A DNA stretch of 39,543 bases from a virus. A program made the position numbers and the translations under genes. The stretch is taken from IMG/VR virus record IMGVR_UViG_3300045996_000619, positions 1 through 39,543 of that record, one strand, 5' to 3'. Positions 21,391-29,635 of the stretch are shown in pieces; positions within the stretch are counted from its first letter, which is position 1, and every line of letters begins with the position of its first letter. A model generated the notes under the pieces. The model was not told where the DNA came from. It searched no databases and saw only the letters and a program-made list of their open reading frames with translations.

Positions 21391-22875
21391 GTGGCCGGAC
21401 CGTACGGGAATCTCGGCCGGTCGATCTCCACAGGGATCGGCAGCTTCTTCGGGAACAACCAGGCGCGGCAGGCGGGCGAGCTGGCCGGCCTGCAGCAAGT
21501 CGCGCTCGGCGACCAGATCGAGCAGCGGCGCCAAGCGGCCCTGTTCGAGCAGCAGAAGGCGCAGCGCGAGGCGGACGCTGCAGCGCTTGGCAAGCCCGAC
21601 GCCGCGCTCAGCCGCATCGCGGCTCTTTTCCAGGTGCCGGCCGACTCCCTGCCGGCGATCAAGGAGTACCAGCGCACCGGCAACCTGCCGATGACCCCGG
21701 CTGAGCCGCTCGCACCTGGGCTGCAAGGCCCCGAGGCACCGCCCCAGATGCCAGCGGGGCTGACCCCTGAGAAGCTGACCAAGATCGCCCAAGCCTTCTT
21801 CGCCGACCAGTCCGTCCAAGCCGGGTCATCCAAGTCGTTGAAGGACGCGATCGAGGCCTTGGTGATGCAGCCGAAGGTGTCCCTCACGCAAGGCGTAGCG
21901 GAAGGTTCGATCGCCCCTGGCGCCGGCGGGGCCCGCTTTGCCGCCCTTGAGGGCAAGCCGCTGTTCAACTCGGACGGGAATGGTGCGGTCCTGGACGTGT
22001 TCGGTGGCGGGCTCAACGAGGACAGCCGGCTGGCTCAGGGCGCGATCGGCGTGCGTGCAGCACAGGCAGCGGCGCAGAAGGCCAACGCGGCGCAGAGCTA
22101 CGCGTCTGCCGACGCTTCCCGTGCCAGCGCCGCCAAGAGCCGGCAGGACGTTCAGCAAGGCGCGCGAGCTGGCAATGTGCAGATCGTCACGGATGCCGGT
22201 GGCAACATCACCTTGGTCGACAAGGGAACCGGGCTTGCCCGGCCCGCGGTTGGCTTGGACGGGAAGCCTGTGGGTGCACGAGTGGCCGGCGGCGGGAACG
22301 CCAGCGAGAGCGAGCGCAAGGCGGCGACTCTTCTGTCGCGCCTGGAGTTCTCCGAGCAGCAGCTGCAGAACGCTCTCCAGGACGACCCTAGGGCAGCAAA
22401 GCCCGGCTACGTCTCCGAAGCCGTTCGCAAGGTTCCGTTCATCGGCGGCGACACCCCGGCCAACATGCTGACGCCGCAAGCCCGGCAGCGGGTCGAATCG
22501 GCCCAGCTCGACATCCTTGACGCCGCCCTGACGCTTGGCACCGGTGCGGCCTACACCCGCGAGCAGCTTGAGGGCTACCGCCGCAGCTACTTCCCGCAGA
22601 TCGGGGACGACCCGAACTCGGTAGCCGACAAGCACGCGCGCCTGCAGAACGTGATCGAGGCGGCCAAGATCGCGGCCGGCCGAGCGGCGCCGGCCTCACC
22701 GAACAAGCCTGTAGCTCCGGGGACGCCGTCCGCCGTTGCGCGCACCACGCCGCGCCCGAGCAGCCCGACTGCAAAGACTGACCCGGTGCCCGTCACTTCG
22801 GACGCCGACTACCTCAACCTGCCCTCTGGCACGCGCTTCCGCGCCCCGGACGGCACCATTCGAGTGAAGCCCTGA
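21391..22875 (+). CDS. Internal/ejection-type virion protein (494 aa)
   Basis: A long alanine- and glutamine-rich protein from GTG 21391. The N-terminus is amphipathic (MAGPYGNLGRSISTGIGSFFGNNQARQAGELAGLQQVALGDQIEQRRQAALFEQQKAQREADAAALG in pattern). A helical middle follows (SYASADASRASAAKSRQDVQQG), then a folded region (SERKAATLLSRLEFSEQQLQNALQDDPRAAKPGYVSEAVRKVPFIGG). A linker of P, S and T leads to a small C-terminal unit (SDADYLNLPSGTRFRAPDGTIRVKP). That last unit resembles the short end motif 'Y..LPSG..F..PDG..R.K' seen in other phage virion proteins. It probably forms the ejection apparatus with its neighbours; no lysozyme motif is seen. Confidence 0.65.
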   Translation: MAGPYGNLGRSISTGIGSFFGNNQARQAGELAGLQQVALGDQIEQRRQAALFEQQKAQREADAAALGKPDAALSRIAALFQVPADSLPAIKEYQRTGNLPMTPAEPLAPGLQGPEAPPQMPAGLTPEKLTKIAQAFFADQSVQAGSSKSLKDAIEALVMQPKVSLTQGVAEGSIAPGAGGARFAALEGKPLFNSDGNGAVLDVFGGGLNEDSRLAQGAIGVRAAQAAAQKANAAQSYASADASRASAAKSRQDVQQGARAGNVQIVTDAGGNITLVDKGTGLARPAVGLDGKPVGARVAGGGNASESERKAATLLSRLEFSEQQLQNALQDDPRAAKPGYVSEAVRKVPFIGGDTPANMLTPQARQRVESAQLDILDAALTLGTGAAYTREQLEGYRRSYFPQIGDDPNSVADKHARLQNVIEAAKIAAGRAAPASPNKPVAPGTPSAVARTTPRPSSPTAKTDPVPVTSDADYLNLPSGTRFRAPDGTIRVKP

Positions 22876-22876
22876 C

Positions 22877-25123
22877 ATGGCCGCCTGGGACGAAGCCCCG
22901 ATCGAGAACGCTCCGCAGCAGCCCGGCCAGCCAGCAAAGCGGCCTGCGTGGGAGGCTGCTCCGGTGGAGCCGCCAGCCGTGGTCAAGGTTGGCCGCGGGC
23001 TGATGGAGATCCCGCGCCAGATCGGGCTCACAGCCCGGTATGGCCTTGAGGGGGCAGGTCAGGCGAGCGAGCTTGTGACTGAGCCGTTGCGTCAGTACGT
23101 GACGGATCCGCTGGTCCGCTTGGTGACTGGCTCCGGCAAGCAGAACCTCTCCAGCCTTGTCACCGGACAGCAGCAGCCCACCCAGTCGCCGGCGGCGGGC
23201 CAGGTCGCCTCCGGCTTCGCCGACTGGCTGGGCCTGCCGAAGCCGGAGGGGGCGAACGAACGCGTCGTTGGAGATGTGGCGCGCACGATGGCATCCGTTG
23301 GCACGCTGGGTGGCGCAGGGCGAGCCGTGACTGGCGCGGCCGATACCGCAGTCCAAGCTGCTCAACGGCTCGGCTCGAGCCCTGCAGCTGCGCAGCTCGT
23401 CAGCAAGATCGGCCAGTTCTTCAGCGCCAACCCGCTCCAGCAGGTCGTGTCCGCGGCTGGCGCCGGCGGCGCCGGTGGGGCAGTTCGTGAGGCCGGCGGC
23501 GGCCCCGGCTCGCAAGCGATCGCCGCATTGGCCGGCGGCTTGGCTGCCCCGGCCGCGCTCGGTGGTGCGCAGGCGGTCGTGAACAAGGCCGGGGCCATCC
23601 TGCGCCCGGCGCAGACCGCGCAGCAGGTCGAACAGCAGATTGAGCTCGCCCTGTCGCGCAACGGCGTGGACTGGAAGGCTGTGCCAGAGCGGCTGAAACA
23701 GGGCATGCGCGCAGAGGTGCAACAGGCCCTCAAGACGAACGGTGAACTGGACGGCGAGGCGCTAACCCGCCTGCTCGACTTCAAGCGCATCGATGGCGCC
23801 ACGCCAACCCGCGGCATGGTGACGCTTGATCCGGTGCAGATCACCCGGGAGCGCAACCTGGCCAAGACTGGCGCCAACAGCGTCGACGTCGGGATGCAGC
23901 GCCTGGCGCAGGTCGAGAACCAGAACAACCGGGCGCTGATCAACGCCTTGAACACGGCCGGCGCGGCCAACGCACCCGATGCGGTCGCCACCGGCAGCCG
24001 GGTGATGCAGTCCCTGCAGCGCAACCTCGACGCCGACCAGGCCAACATCAACAGCCTCTACGGCGCCGCTCGTGACACCGCCGGCCGCAGCTTCCCGCTC
24101 GACGGGACAGCGTTCACGTCGACCGCCAACAAGGCGCTGGACGACGCGCTGCTTGGAGGGGCTCTGCCGCCCTCGGTCGCTGACCACATGAACCGGATCG
24201 CCACCGGCAAGGTGCCCTTCACGGTCGACTACGCCGAGCAGCTGAAGACGGCGATTGGCAACCTGCAGCGGGCATCCCAGGACGGCAACACGCGCCGGGC
24301 GCTGGGTGTGGTCCGCCAGGCGCTCGACGACACCCCAGTGGTCGGGCTGGGCCAGCAGGGGCCGGCGGCCGGCGCTCGGCCGAACAACCCGGGCATGCTG
24401 CCGGCCGTGCCGAACGCTCCGCAGCTCGGCGAGGAGTCGGTCGCGGCCTTCAACAAGGCGCGCGCGGCCAACCGGGCGATGATGCAGCGCGTGGAATCCA
24501 CCCCGGCGCTCGCCGCCGTGCGCGAAGGCATCGAGCCGGACAAGTTCGTCCAGCAGTTCATCACCGGCGGCGGCAAGGACGCCAGCATTCGCAGCGTGCA
24601 GGCCCTGCGCAAGGAGATCGCCAACGACCCGGAGGCCATCGCAGCCGTGCGGGGCAACATCGCGTCCTTCCTCAAGGACAAGGCCCTGAACGGGGCGGCC
24701 GACGAGGTGGGCAACTTCAGCGCGGCGAACTTCCGCAAAGCGCTCGACGGCATCGGCGACCAGAAGCTGCGGGCGTTCTTCAGCCCTGAGGAGATCGAGC
24801 AGCTGCGCGCGGTATCCCGAGTGTCGAGCTACATGACCGTCCAGCCGAAGGGCAGCGCGGTGAACAACTCCAACTCCGGGGCGATGCTGATCGGACGGGG
24901 GATGGACTGGCTCGACACCATCGCCGGACGCTTGCCAATCGGTCAGGACACGGTGCGCGGAGTGGTGCGTGGGGTGCAGCAGGGCAACGCGGTCAACGTG
25001 GCGCCGGCACTGGTCAGGCCGACTCAAGCACAGTCGGTCCGCAAGCTGCCGGCCGCGGTCACCGCCACCGGGCTATTCGCCCTTCCGGCTGTTCCACAGG
25101 CCCAGGACGACCGCAGCCGCTAA
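22877..25123 (+). CDS. Large internal/ejection-type virion protein (748 aa)
   Basis: The largest internal-type protein. The first 25 residues (AAWDEAPIENAPQQPGQPAKRPAWEAAPVEPP) contain a repeated WE/DEAP motif. A glycine/alanine-rich hydrophobic middle (about 170-240: VVSAAGAGGAGGAVREAGGGPGSQAIAALAGGLAAPAALGG) could enter membranes. The rest is helical (ERNLAKTGANSVDVGMQRLAQVENQNNRALINALNTAG). No transglycosylase or peptidase signature is visible, although similar large proteins in other podoviruses carry one. It is likely ejected into the cell envelope ahead of DNA. The end overlaps a short antisense frame discussed in the findings. Confidence 0.65.
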   Translation: MAAWDEAPIENAPQQPGQPAKRPAWEAAPVEPPAVVKVGRGLMEIPRQIGLTARYGLEGAGQASELVTEPLRQYVTDPLVRLVTGSGKQNLSSLVTGQQQPTQSPAAGQVASGFADWLGLPKPEGANERVVGDVARTMASVGTLGGAGRAVTGAADTAVQAAQRLGSSPAAAQLVSKIGQFFSANPLQQVVSAAGAGGAGGAVREAGGGPGSQAIAALAGGLAAPAALGGAQAVVNKAGAILRPAQTAQQVEQQIELALSRNGVDWKAVPERLKQGMRAEVQQALKTNGELDGEALTRLLDFKRIDGATPTRGMVTLDPVQITRERNLAKTGANSVDVGMQRLAQVENQNNRALINALNTAGAANAPDAVATGSRVMQSLQRNLDADQANINSLYGAARDTAGRSFPLDGTAFTSTANKALDDALLGGALPPSVADHMNRIATGKVPFTVDYAEQLKTAIGNLQRASQDGNTRRALGVVRQALDDTPVVGLGQQGPAAGARPNNPGMLPAVPNAPQLGEESVAAFNKARAANRAMMQRVESTPALAAVREGIEPDKFVQQFITGGGKDASIRSVQALRKEIANDPEAIAAVRGNIASFLKDKALNGAADEVGNFSAANFRKALDGIGDQKLRAFFSPEEIEQLRAVSRVSSYMTVQPKGSAVNNSNSGAMLIGRGMDWLDTIAGRLPIGQDTVRGVVRGVQQGNAVNVAPALVRPTQAQSVRKLPAAVTATGLFALPAVPQAQDDRSR

Positions 25124-25174
25124 CCAGCCCACCCAGATCGGGTTGAGGCCCCAGAGGGTCGCGGCTTCGTTCAT
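25073..25174 (-). CDS. Possible antisense single-pass membrane peptide (33 aa)
   Basis: A minus-strand frame from ATG 25174 to 25073 encodes MNEAATLWGLNPIWVGWLAA and then a hydrophobic run VVLGLWNSRKGE, i.e. one membrane helix with a basic tail. It overlaps the last codons of the ejection-protein gene in antisense. No clear ribosome binding site precedes it. The membrane-helix composition is suggestive but could arise by chance from alanine/proline codons on the other strand. Confidence 0.2.
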   Translation of the reverse strand: MNEAATLWGLNPIWVGWLAAAVVLGLWNSRKGE

Positions 25175-25183
25175 GGGCTGGTT

Positions 25184-25246
25184 ATCGCATGGATGGGGGG
25201 TGTGCCGAGTGTACTCGTCCTCACCCTGACCCAGTGAGCGGCCACA
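25184..25246 (+). promoter_or_regulatory. Leader before the tail fibre gene with shared 14-mer
   Basis: ATCGCATGGATGGG at 25184-25197 is identical to 9753-9766. The first ten bases also match 12479-12488. A small inverted repeat CGAGT-GT-ACTCG follows. The fibre gene starts at GTG 25247 without a clear ribosome binding site. The repeated element marks three late-gene leaders and may be a regulatory signal. Confidence 0.4.
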
Positions 25247-26881
25247 GTGACCTACGCCTCCGATTACAACCCGTCGAATAGCTTCGCCGACGACGAAACG
25301 AATGAAGCGTCTGGCCGCTCCACCGTCCGTACGGTCGAGCTCGACAACCAGTTTGCAGATATCGCCGCGGCCCACAACGAGCTCAACTCGAACCTCAAGA
25401 AGCTGCAGCGGGACGATGACAAGCTGCGGGACTTCATCGTTGAACCGCGCACGCTGAGTGAACAGCTGCGTGCGATGTTGGTCGTTGCCGGGAAGATCAT
25501 CCTGGGTGAGTGGAAGCCGAACACGATCTACTTGACCGGCGTGCTGGTCCAGCGGAACAACATCGCGTACATCTGCCAGACCGCACACAACAGCGGGCCG
25601 ACGTTCAATCTTGGCTTCTGGATCGCCGTGAGCGGCGACGGCCAAGCTCAGGCGTGGGCAGAGCAGGCCGAGATCAGCAGGCTGGCAGCGGTGGACGCCG
25701 CCGATACTGCCTCCACCTCCGCTCTGACGGCCTCAGTTGCCGCATCTGAAGCCGCCGCATCGAAGATCGCGGCGGCATCAAGCCAGCTTGCAGCCCAGAA
25801 CGCGGCCGACTCGATCGCAGGCCTGTCGCCGGTCAACCTGTCTTCCTACATGCTGGGCTTCCTCGGGGGCGGCTCTGCGGCCACGGCCCTCGCGTCACTC
25901 GGAGCCGTGGCGACAGCTGATCTGGTGTCTGGCTTCAACGATCAGATCCGTGCCCAGCGGTTCGGCACCATCGGCCCGGTGTCGCCGTACACCCTGGCGA
26001 GTTTCCAGATCAACAAGACCGCGGTCGCGCATGCGCACTACGGCATCCTCGACAGCACCATCTACGACTTTACCGGGAACACTCAGCCGCTGATCGGCAG
26101 TGCGAGCTACAACGACAACAGCACGACAACGGGCGCGAACCCAACCACTGCTGGATCGATCGATCACCACTACAGCTTCCAGGCGTACCACCACGTTTCC
26201 ATGAATGTAGGCGGCGTGCTGGCTCAGTACAGCGCCTTGTTCTCGCAGCTTGAGATCACCTCCGGGTCAGTCACGACGGCAAACCTCGCGTGGCTCAACA
26301 ACCCTCTTGGATCCGGAACCGTCGGGACTCTCACCGGCGTGCGAGTCGAGAACCTGACCAAAGGCAGCACCAACTGGGGCATCTTCTGCAAGACCGCTCA
26401 ATCGTTCCTCGGGACGACTGTTCGGTTTGGCAACGTCGATGGCACTGCCTACACAAGCATCGGGTATGACACGACGCTTGGCCACATGACGCTTACCCCG
26501 CGGGCGGGCTATGGCGTCCGCATCCAGGGTGCTGCCGGGGACCGAAAGCTCCGGATCGGGGCGCCAGGCGGTGGCCCAGGCTCCGACGCCGACGACAGCA
26601 TCATCGAACAGCTCGGTGATGGCCGTACGGCGATCACCCCTCGACCCGGTTACGGGATCGTGCTCCAAGGCACAACCGAGGTAACCGGCGGGCTCATCTT
26701 GAGCACCCCGCTGGTGATGCGCGCCTACACGGTCGCAACCCTGCCTCCGGCGGCTTCCTGGAGTAATGGCCGCTGCATGGTCACGGACGCAACCACCGGC
26801 GTGTTTGGGGGCGCAGTGTCCGGAGGCGGAACACTGCGCGCGCCTGTGTACAGCGATGGAACGACTTGGCGGCTTGGCTAA
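25247..26881 (+). CDS. Tail fibre protein
   Basis: The 544-residue protein starts at GTG 25247. The N-terminal part has the usual podovirus fibre anchor pattern: YASDYNPSNSFADDETNEASGRSTVRTVELDNQFADIAAAHNELNSNLKKLQRDDDKL. A carbohydrate-binding-like unit follows (GEWKPNTIYLTGVLVQRNNIAYICQTAHNSG). An alanine-rich coiled coil lies at about 135-190 (EISRLAAVDAADTASTSALTASVAASEAAASKIAAASSQLAAQ). The distal part is beta-rich and ends VTDATTGVFGGAVSGGGTLRAPVYSDGTTWRLG, a common tip of phage fibres. It should recognise the host surface. No chaperone or peptidase end and no diversity-generating cassette was found. Confidence 0.85.
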   Translation: MTYASDYNPSNSFADDETNEASGRSTVRTVELDNQFADIAAAHNELNSNLKKLQRDDDKLRDFIVEPRTLSEQLRAMLVVAGKIILGEWKPNTIYLTGVLVQRNNIAYICQTAHNSGPTFNLGFWIAVSGDGQAQAWAEQAEISRLAAVDAADTASTSALTASVAASEAAASKIAAASSQLAAQNAADSIAGLSPVNLSSYMLGFLGGGSAATALASLGAVATADLVSGFNDQIRAQRFGTIGPVSPYTLASFQINKTAVAHAHYGILDSTIYDFTGNTQPLIGSASYNDNSTTTGANPTTAGSIDHHYSFQAYHHVSMNVGGVLAQYSALFSQLEITSGSVTTANLAWLNNPLGSGTVGTLTGVRVENLTKGSTNWGIFCKTAQSFLGTTVRFGNVDGTAYTSIGYDTTLGHMTLTPRAGYGVRIQGAAGDRKLRIGAPGGGPGSDADDSIIEQLGDGRTAITPRPGYGIVLQGTTEVTGGLILSTPLVMRAYTVATLPPAASWSNGRCMVTDATTGVFGGAVSGGGTLRAPVYSDGTTWRLG

Positions 26882-26974
26882 AGAGTCCCGAATTCGCGCA
26901 TTCATGTGCATCCACCTTCACCACAACAACAAGCCCTTGGGGATCTCGTGAACCAACAGAACGGAGCCCCAGGT

Positions 26975-27280
26975 ATGCCACACACACGCTCTGAAGATTC
27001 CCCGGCAGTCAAACCGGTGCGTACCGTCCCGTTCGGGACGATCCTGGGGCTTCTGGCCCCTGTGGTTGTCGCCGTAGTCGCCCAGGCTCTCATGCTCTGG
27101 AAGGGGCAGGCCGAGCAGACCCTTCAGATCCGCCACCTGTCCGAGAAGATCGCCGAGCAGACCGCCGAAGTGCGGGCCATGTCCGCCCAGATGGCGCTCA
27201 AGAGCAGCAAGGACGCCGAGCAGGACGCGCGCCTTATCGAGGTGGACCGCCGGCTCACTCGCCTGGAGCTCCGCCCGTGA
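26975..27280 (+). CDS. Membrane protein with coiled coil (lysis region, 101 aa)
   Basis: I chose ATG 26975, behind a GGAG site; GTG 26948 is an alternative that adds 9 residues. One membrane segment lies at about residues 20-40 (FGTILGLLAPVVVAVVAQALMLW). A long charged coiled coil follows (QTLQIRHLSEKIAEQTAEVRAMSAQMALKSSKDAEQDARLIEVDRRLTRLEL). It overlaps the holin gene start. Such one-helix proteins next to holins occur in podovirus lysis cassettes and may modulate lysis timing. The precise role is not known. Confidence 0.7.
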   Translation: MPHTRSEDSPAVKPVRTVPFGTILGLLAPVVVAVVAQALMLWKGQAEQTLQIRHLSEKIAEQTAEVRAMSAQMALKSSKDAEQDARLIEVDRRLTRLELRP

Positions 27281-27537
27281 AGCTCGTGCACAACTGGCGC
27301 CGCTGCGCCCGCATGTTCTCGGTCCAGGCCTTCGCGGCTATTGGCGCCCTGCAAGCCTCCCTCGTCGCCTTCCCGGCCGAGCGCCTGCTGCAACCAGTCC
27401 CTGTAGTAAGCGCCTGGCAGGTTTCTGCCGGGATGACCTGGGGCGATCTGTCGTTCGCCCTGACGATTCTTCTGGCAGTCCTGGGGGCGCTGGGTCGCCT
27501 GGTGGATCAAGGCCAGATCACGGAGCCCAAGCAATGA
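27277..27537 (+). CDS. Putative holin (86 aa)
   Basis: An 86-residue protein from GTG 27277. It has a basic start (MKLVHNWRRCARMFSVQAFAAIGALQASLVAF) with a first amphipathic/hydrophobic helix. A second membrane helix (MTWGDLSFALTILLAVLGALGRLV) precedes a polar tail with DQG. The pattern 'W.....FS.Q......A.......P' followed by 'L......LLA.LGALGRL..Q' is shared by a group of small phage holins. It would form the inner-membrane hole that lets the signal-free endolysin reach the cell wall. Good support by topology and by the neighbouring endolysin and spanin genes. Confidence 0.8.
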   Translation: MKLVHNWRRCARMFSVQAFAAIGALQASLVAFPAERLLQPVPVVSAWQVSAGMTWGDLSFALTILLAVLGALGRLVDQGQITEPKQ

Positions 27538-28982
27538 AACAGTTCCTTCTCGTTCTCGGCCTGGCCGCGTTGTCGGCCACCGCCCAGACCGTCGTTCCCT
27601 TCTACGAGCTGTCGCGTGATGGCGAGCTGGTGAAGGAGTACACCTCGCTCGCCTACTGCGAAGCTGGCGCCAAGGGCCTGGGCACCAAGGCCGGCGGCAC
27701 CACGGTGTACGACTGCGTGCGGCGCGTGCGCGTCGTGGCGCCTGTCGTTGCTGCGCCGGCGCCGAGCCCCGCGCCGGCTCCGGCCCCAGCGCCTGCGCCC
27801 GCCCTGACAACCGCCTGGGTCGAGGGGCGCGTGGCGCTCGCCGCCCCAACGTCGACCCGGCCGGCGCGCGGCGTGGCCACGCTCGACCCCATCACGAAGC
27901 AGGCCGTCTACCGGGTGACCGATGCAGCCGACCCGGTGTCCGGCTTCGGGCGCAACGACTACAGCCGCCGCCAGGCTTTCAACGCCGGGAACACGCGGCA
28001 GCTTGTCTCGTCGCTGGACGGTCACTGGCACACGTACAACGCGAACACGTTCGCTCACGAGAAGAAGCTGGCGGCCCTGGCGGGCGACGCTGAACCGCAG
28101 TGGCACCCGACCGACCCGGACCTGCTGTACTTCCTGCCGTTCGCCGGTGTGGGCATGACGCTGCGCGAGCTCAACGTTTCGACCAACACCGCCCGCACCG
28201 TGGCCGAGTTCGGGCCGCGCCTGAAAGCCATCTGGCCCACCGCGGCCGCGGCCTGGACTCGCTCGGAGGGCTCGCCGTCGGCGGATGGCCGCTACTGGTG
28301 CTTCATGGTCGACAACTCGTCCTGGGCGTCCCTCGGGGTGTTCGTCTGGGACATGAGCACGAACACGATCACGGGCACCTTGCCGACCGGTGGTGATCGA
28401 CCGGACCACGTCAGCATGTCGCCCTCGGGCAAGTCGTGCGTGGTGTCCTGGACGAGCAGCAAGGGGACCGTGGCGTTCAGCCGGGACTTCAAGACCAGCC
28501 GCAAGGTGCACACCGCGAGCGAGCACAGCGACCTCGTCCTGATGCCTGATGGTTCGGACGCGTACGTGACCGTCGACTACGCGACGAACACCGGCGACGT
28601 CTTCATGGTCAACCTCGAGACCGGCGTCCGGACTGCCCTGTTTGCCGGCTACCCCGGCGACGGCAGCTCACGGGCCTTCCACTTCTCCGGCAAGGGCTAC
28701 GGCTGCCCAGGCTGGGTGCTGGTGAGCGCGCAGCACGAGACGGCCGGCAAGGCCCTGTCGTGGATGGACCGCAAACTGACCCTGGTGGAGATGAAAGCGG
28801 GCGGCCGAGTGCTGAACGTGGCATACCACCGCGCCGGCTTCCCTTCGAGCGAAGGCTACTTCTTCTCGCCGGTGGCCTCCCTGAGTCGGGACTGCACCCG
28901 GGTTGCGTTCACATCGACCTGGGGCACCGGTGTACAGGCCGACATCAGCGCCTACCAAGTGCGCCTGCCGGCCATCAAGTGA
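27534..28982 (+). CDS. Secreted beta-propeller-like protein in the lysis cassette
   Basis: The 482-residue protein starts with a signal peptide (MKQFLLVLGLAALSATAQ). A small domain with two cysteines follows (EYTSLAYCEAGAKGLGTKAGGTTVYDCVRRV). A linker of alternating A and P comes next (about residues 64-84). About 390 residues of repeated beta strands make up the rest (VYRVTDAADPVSGFGRNDYSRRQAFNAGNTRQLVSSLDGHWHTYNAN; AEPQWHPTDPDLLYFLPFAG; GDRPDHVSMSPSGKSCVVSW; DLVLMPDGSDAYVTVDY). The periodic D/N-G-S/D loops resemble a TolB- or WD-type propeller. It sits between holin and endolysin, an unusual place for such a gene, and would act in the periplasm or outside. Function unknown. Confidence 0.7.
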   Translation: MKQFLLVLGLAALSATAQTVVPFYELSRDGELVKEYTSLAYCEAGAKGLGTKAGGTTVYDCVRRVRVVAPVVAAPAPSPAPAPAPAPAPALTTAWVEGRVALAAPTSTRPARGVATLDPITKQAVYRVTDAADPVSGFGRNDYSRRQAFNAGNTRQLVSSLDGHWHTYNANTFAHEKKLAALAGDAEPQWHPTDPDLLYFLPFAGVGMTLRELNVSTNTARTVAEFGPRLKAIWPTAAAAWTRSEGSPSADGRYWCFMVDNSSWASLGVFVWDMSTNTITGTLPTGGDRPDHVSMSPSGKSCVVSWTSSKGTVAFSRDFKTSRKVHTASEHSDLVLMPDGSDAYVTVDYATNTGDVFMVNLETGVRTALFAGYPGDGSSRAFHFSGKGYGCPGWVLVSAQHETAGKALSWMDRKLTLVEMKAGGRVLNVAYHRAGFPSSEGYFFSPVASLSRDCTRVAFTSTWGTGVQADISAYQVRLPAIK

Positions 28983-28989
28983 GGCGCGC

Positions 28990-29472
28990 ATGAACTTTGA
29001 GCAAGCATTCGCGGCGCTGATCGGGCATGAGGGCGGGTACCTGTCGCCAGAGGCGGCGCGCCGGCAGGGCGATCCCGGCGGAGAAACCAAGTTCGGGATC
29101 TCCAAGGGCGCCTACCCCCAGGAGGACATCGCCGCCATGACGCTCGACCGGGCCAAGGCGATCTACCGCCGCGACTACTGGGGCCCCGCGGGCTGCGACG
29201 CGGTTCCGGAGGCAATCAAGTTCGACCTGTTCGACACCGCTGTGAACTCGGGCGTCCGATCAGCCGTGCGCCTGCTGCAAAAGGCGGTCGGCGAGGCGGA
29301 GGACGGTGCCCTCGGCCCGAAGACTCTCCAGGCGGTGCAGTCGATGCCGCCTGACCGGCTGCGCTTGCGCTTCAGCGCCTGCCGCCGCCTCCTGTGGTCG
29401 AGCCTCAGCACCTGGCCGGCCTTCGGCCGCGGCTGGACCATCCGCCAAGCCAAGAATGATCTTCTCCCCTGA
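28990..29472 (+). CDS. Endolysin, GH108 muramidase
   Basis: The 160-residue protein starts at ATG 28990. It has the GH108 (N-acetylmuramidase) signature MNFEQAFAALIGHEGGYLSPEAARRQGDPGGETKFGISKGAYP, with catalytic Glu14 in GHEGGY. It continues DIAAMTLDRAKAIYRRDYWGPAGCDAVPEAIKFDLFDTAVNSG and then a C-terminal peptidoglycan-binding type 3 part (VRLLQKAVGEAEDGALGPKTLQAV). It cuts the glycan chains of peptidoglycan. No signal peptide is present, so release depends on the holin. Family assignment is firm. Confidence 0.92.
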   Translation: MNFEQAFAALIGHEGGYLSPEAARRQGDPGGETKFGISKGAYPQEDIAAMTLDRAKAIYRRDYWGPAGCDAVPEAIKFDLFDTAVNSGVRSAVRLLQKAVGEAEDGALGPKTLQAVQSMPPDRLRLRFSACRRLLWSSLSTWPAFGRGWTIRQAKNDLLP

Positions 29473-29482
29473 AAGGACCATC

Positions 29483-29635
29483 ATGGAACTCATCTCCGTC
29501 GCAATCGGATTCGCCGCCGGCATCGCTGTCGGCTTCGCCGGCTACCGCTACAGCCTGAAGCGCAACCCCGAGAAGCTCGAGGCCTGGGCCAAGTCCATCA
29601 AGGCGGCCCGCGAGTCGGCCGCCAAGCGCTTCTGA
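29483..29635 (+). CDS. Small membrane protein next to the endolysin (50 aa)
   Basis: A 50-residue protein starts at ATG 29483 behind AAAGGA. One glycine-rich membrane segment (MELISVAIGFAAGIAVGFAGYRYSL) is followed by a basic helix (KRNPEKLEAWAKSIKAARESAAKRF). Its stop codon overlaps the start of Rz. It could be a second holin, antiholin or regulator of lysis. Confidence 0.7.
   Translation: MELISVAIGFAAGIAVGFAGYRYSLKRNPEKLEAWAKSIKAARESAAKRF

Noticed and set aside
25247-26881. Diversity-generating retroelement as in Bordetella phage BPP-1
   Set aside because: No reverse transcriptase gene and no template repeat of the fibre end was found, though the virion gene order is BPP-1-like.
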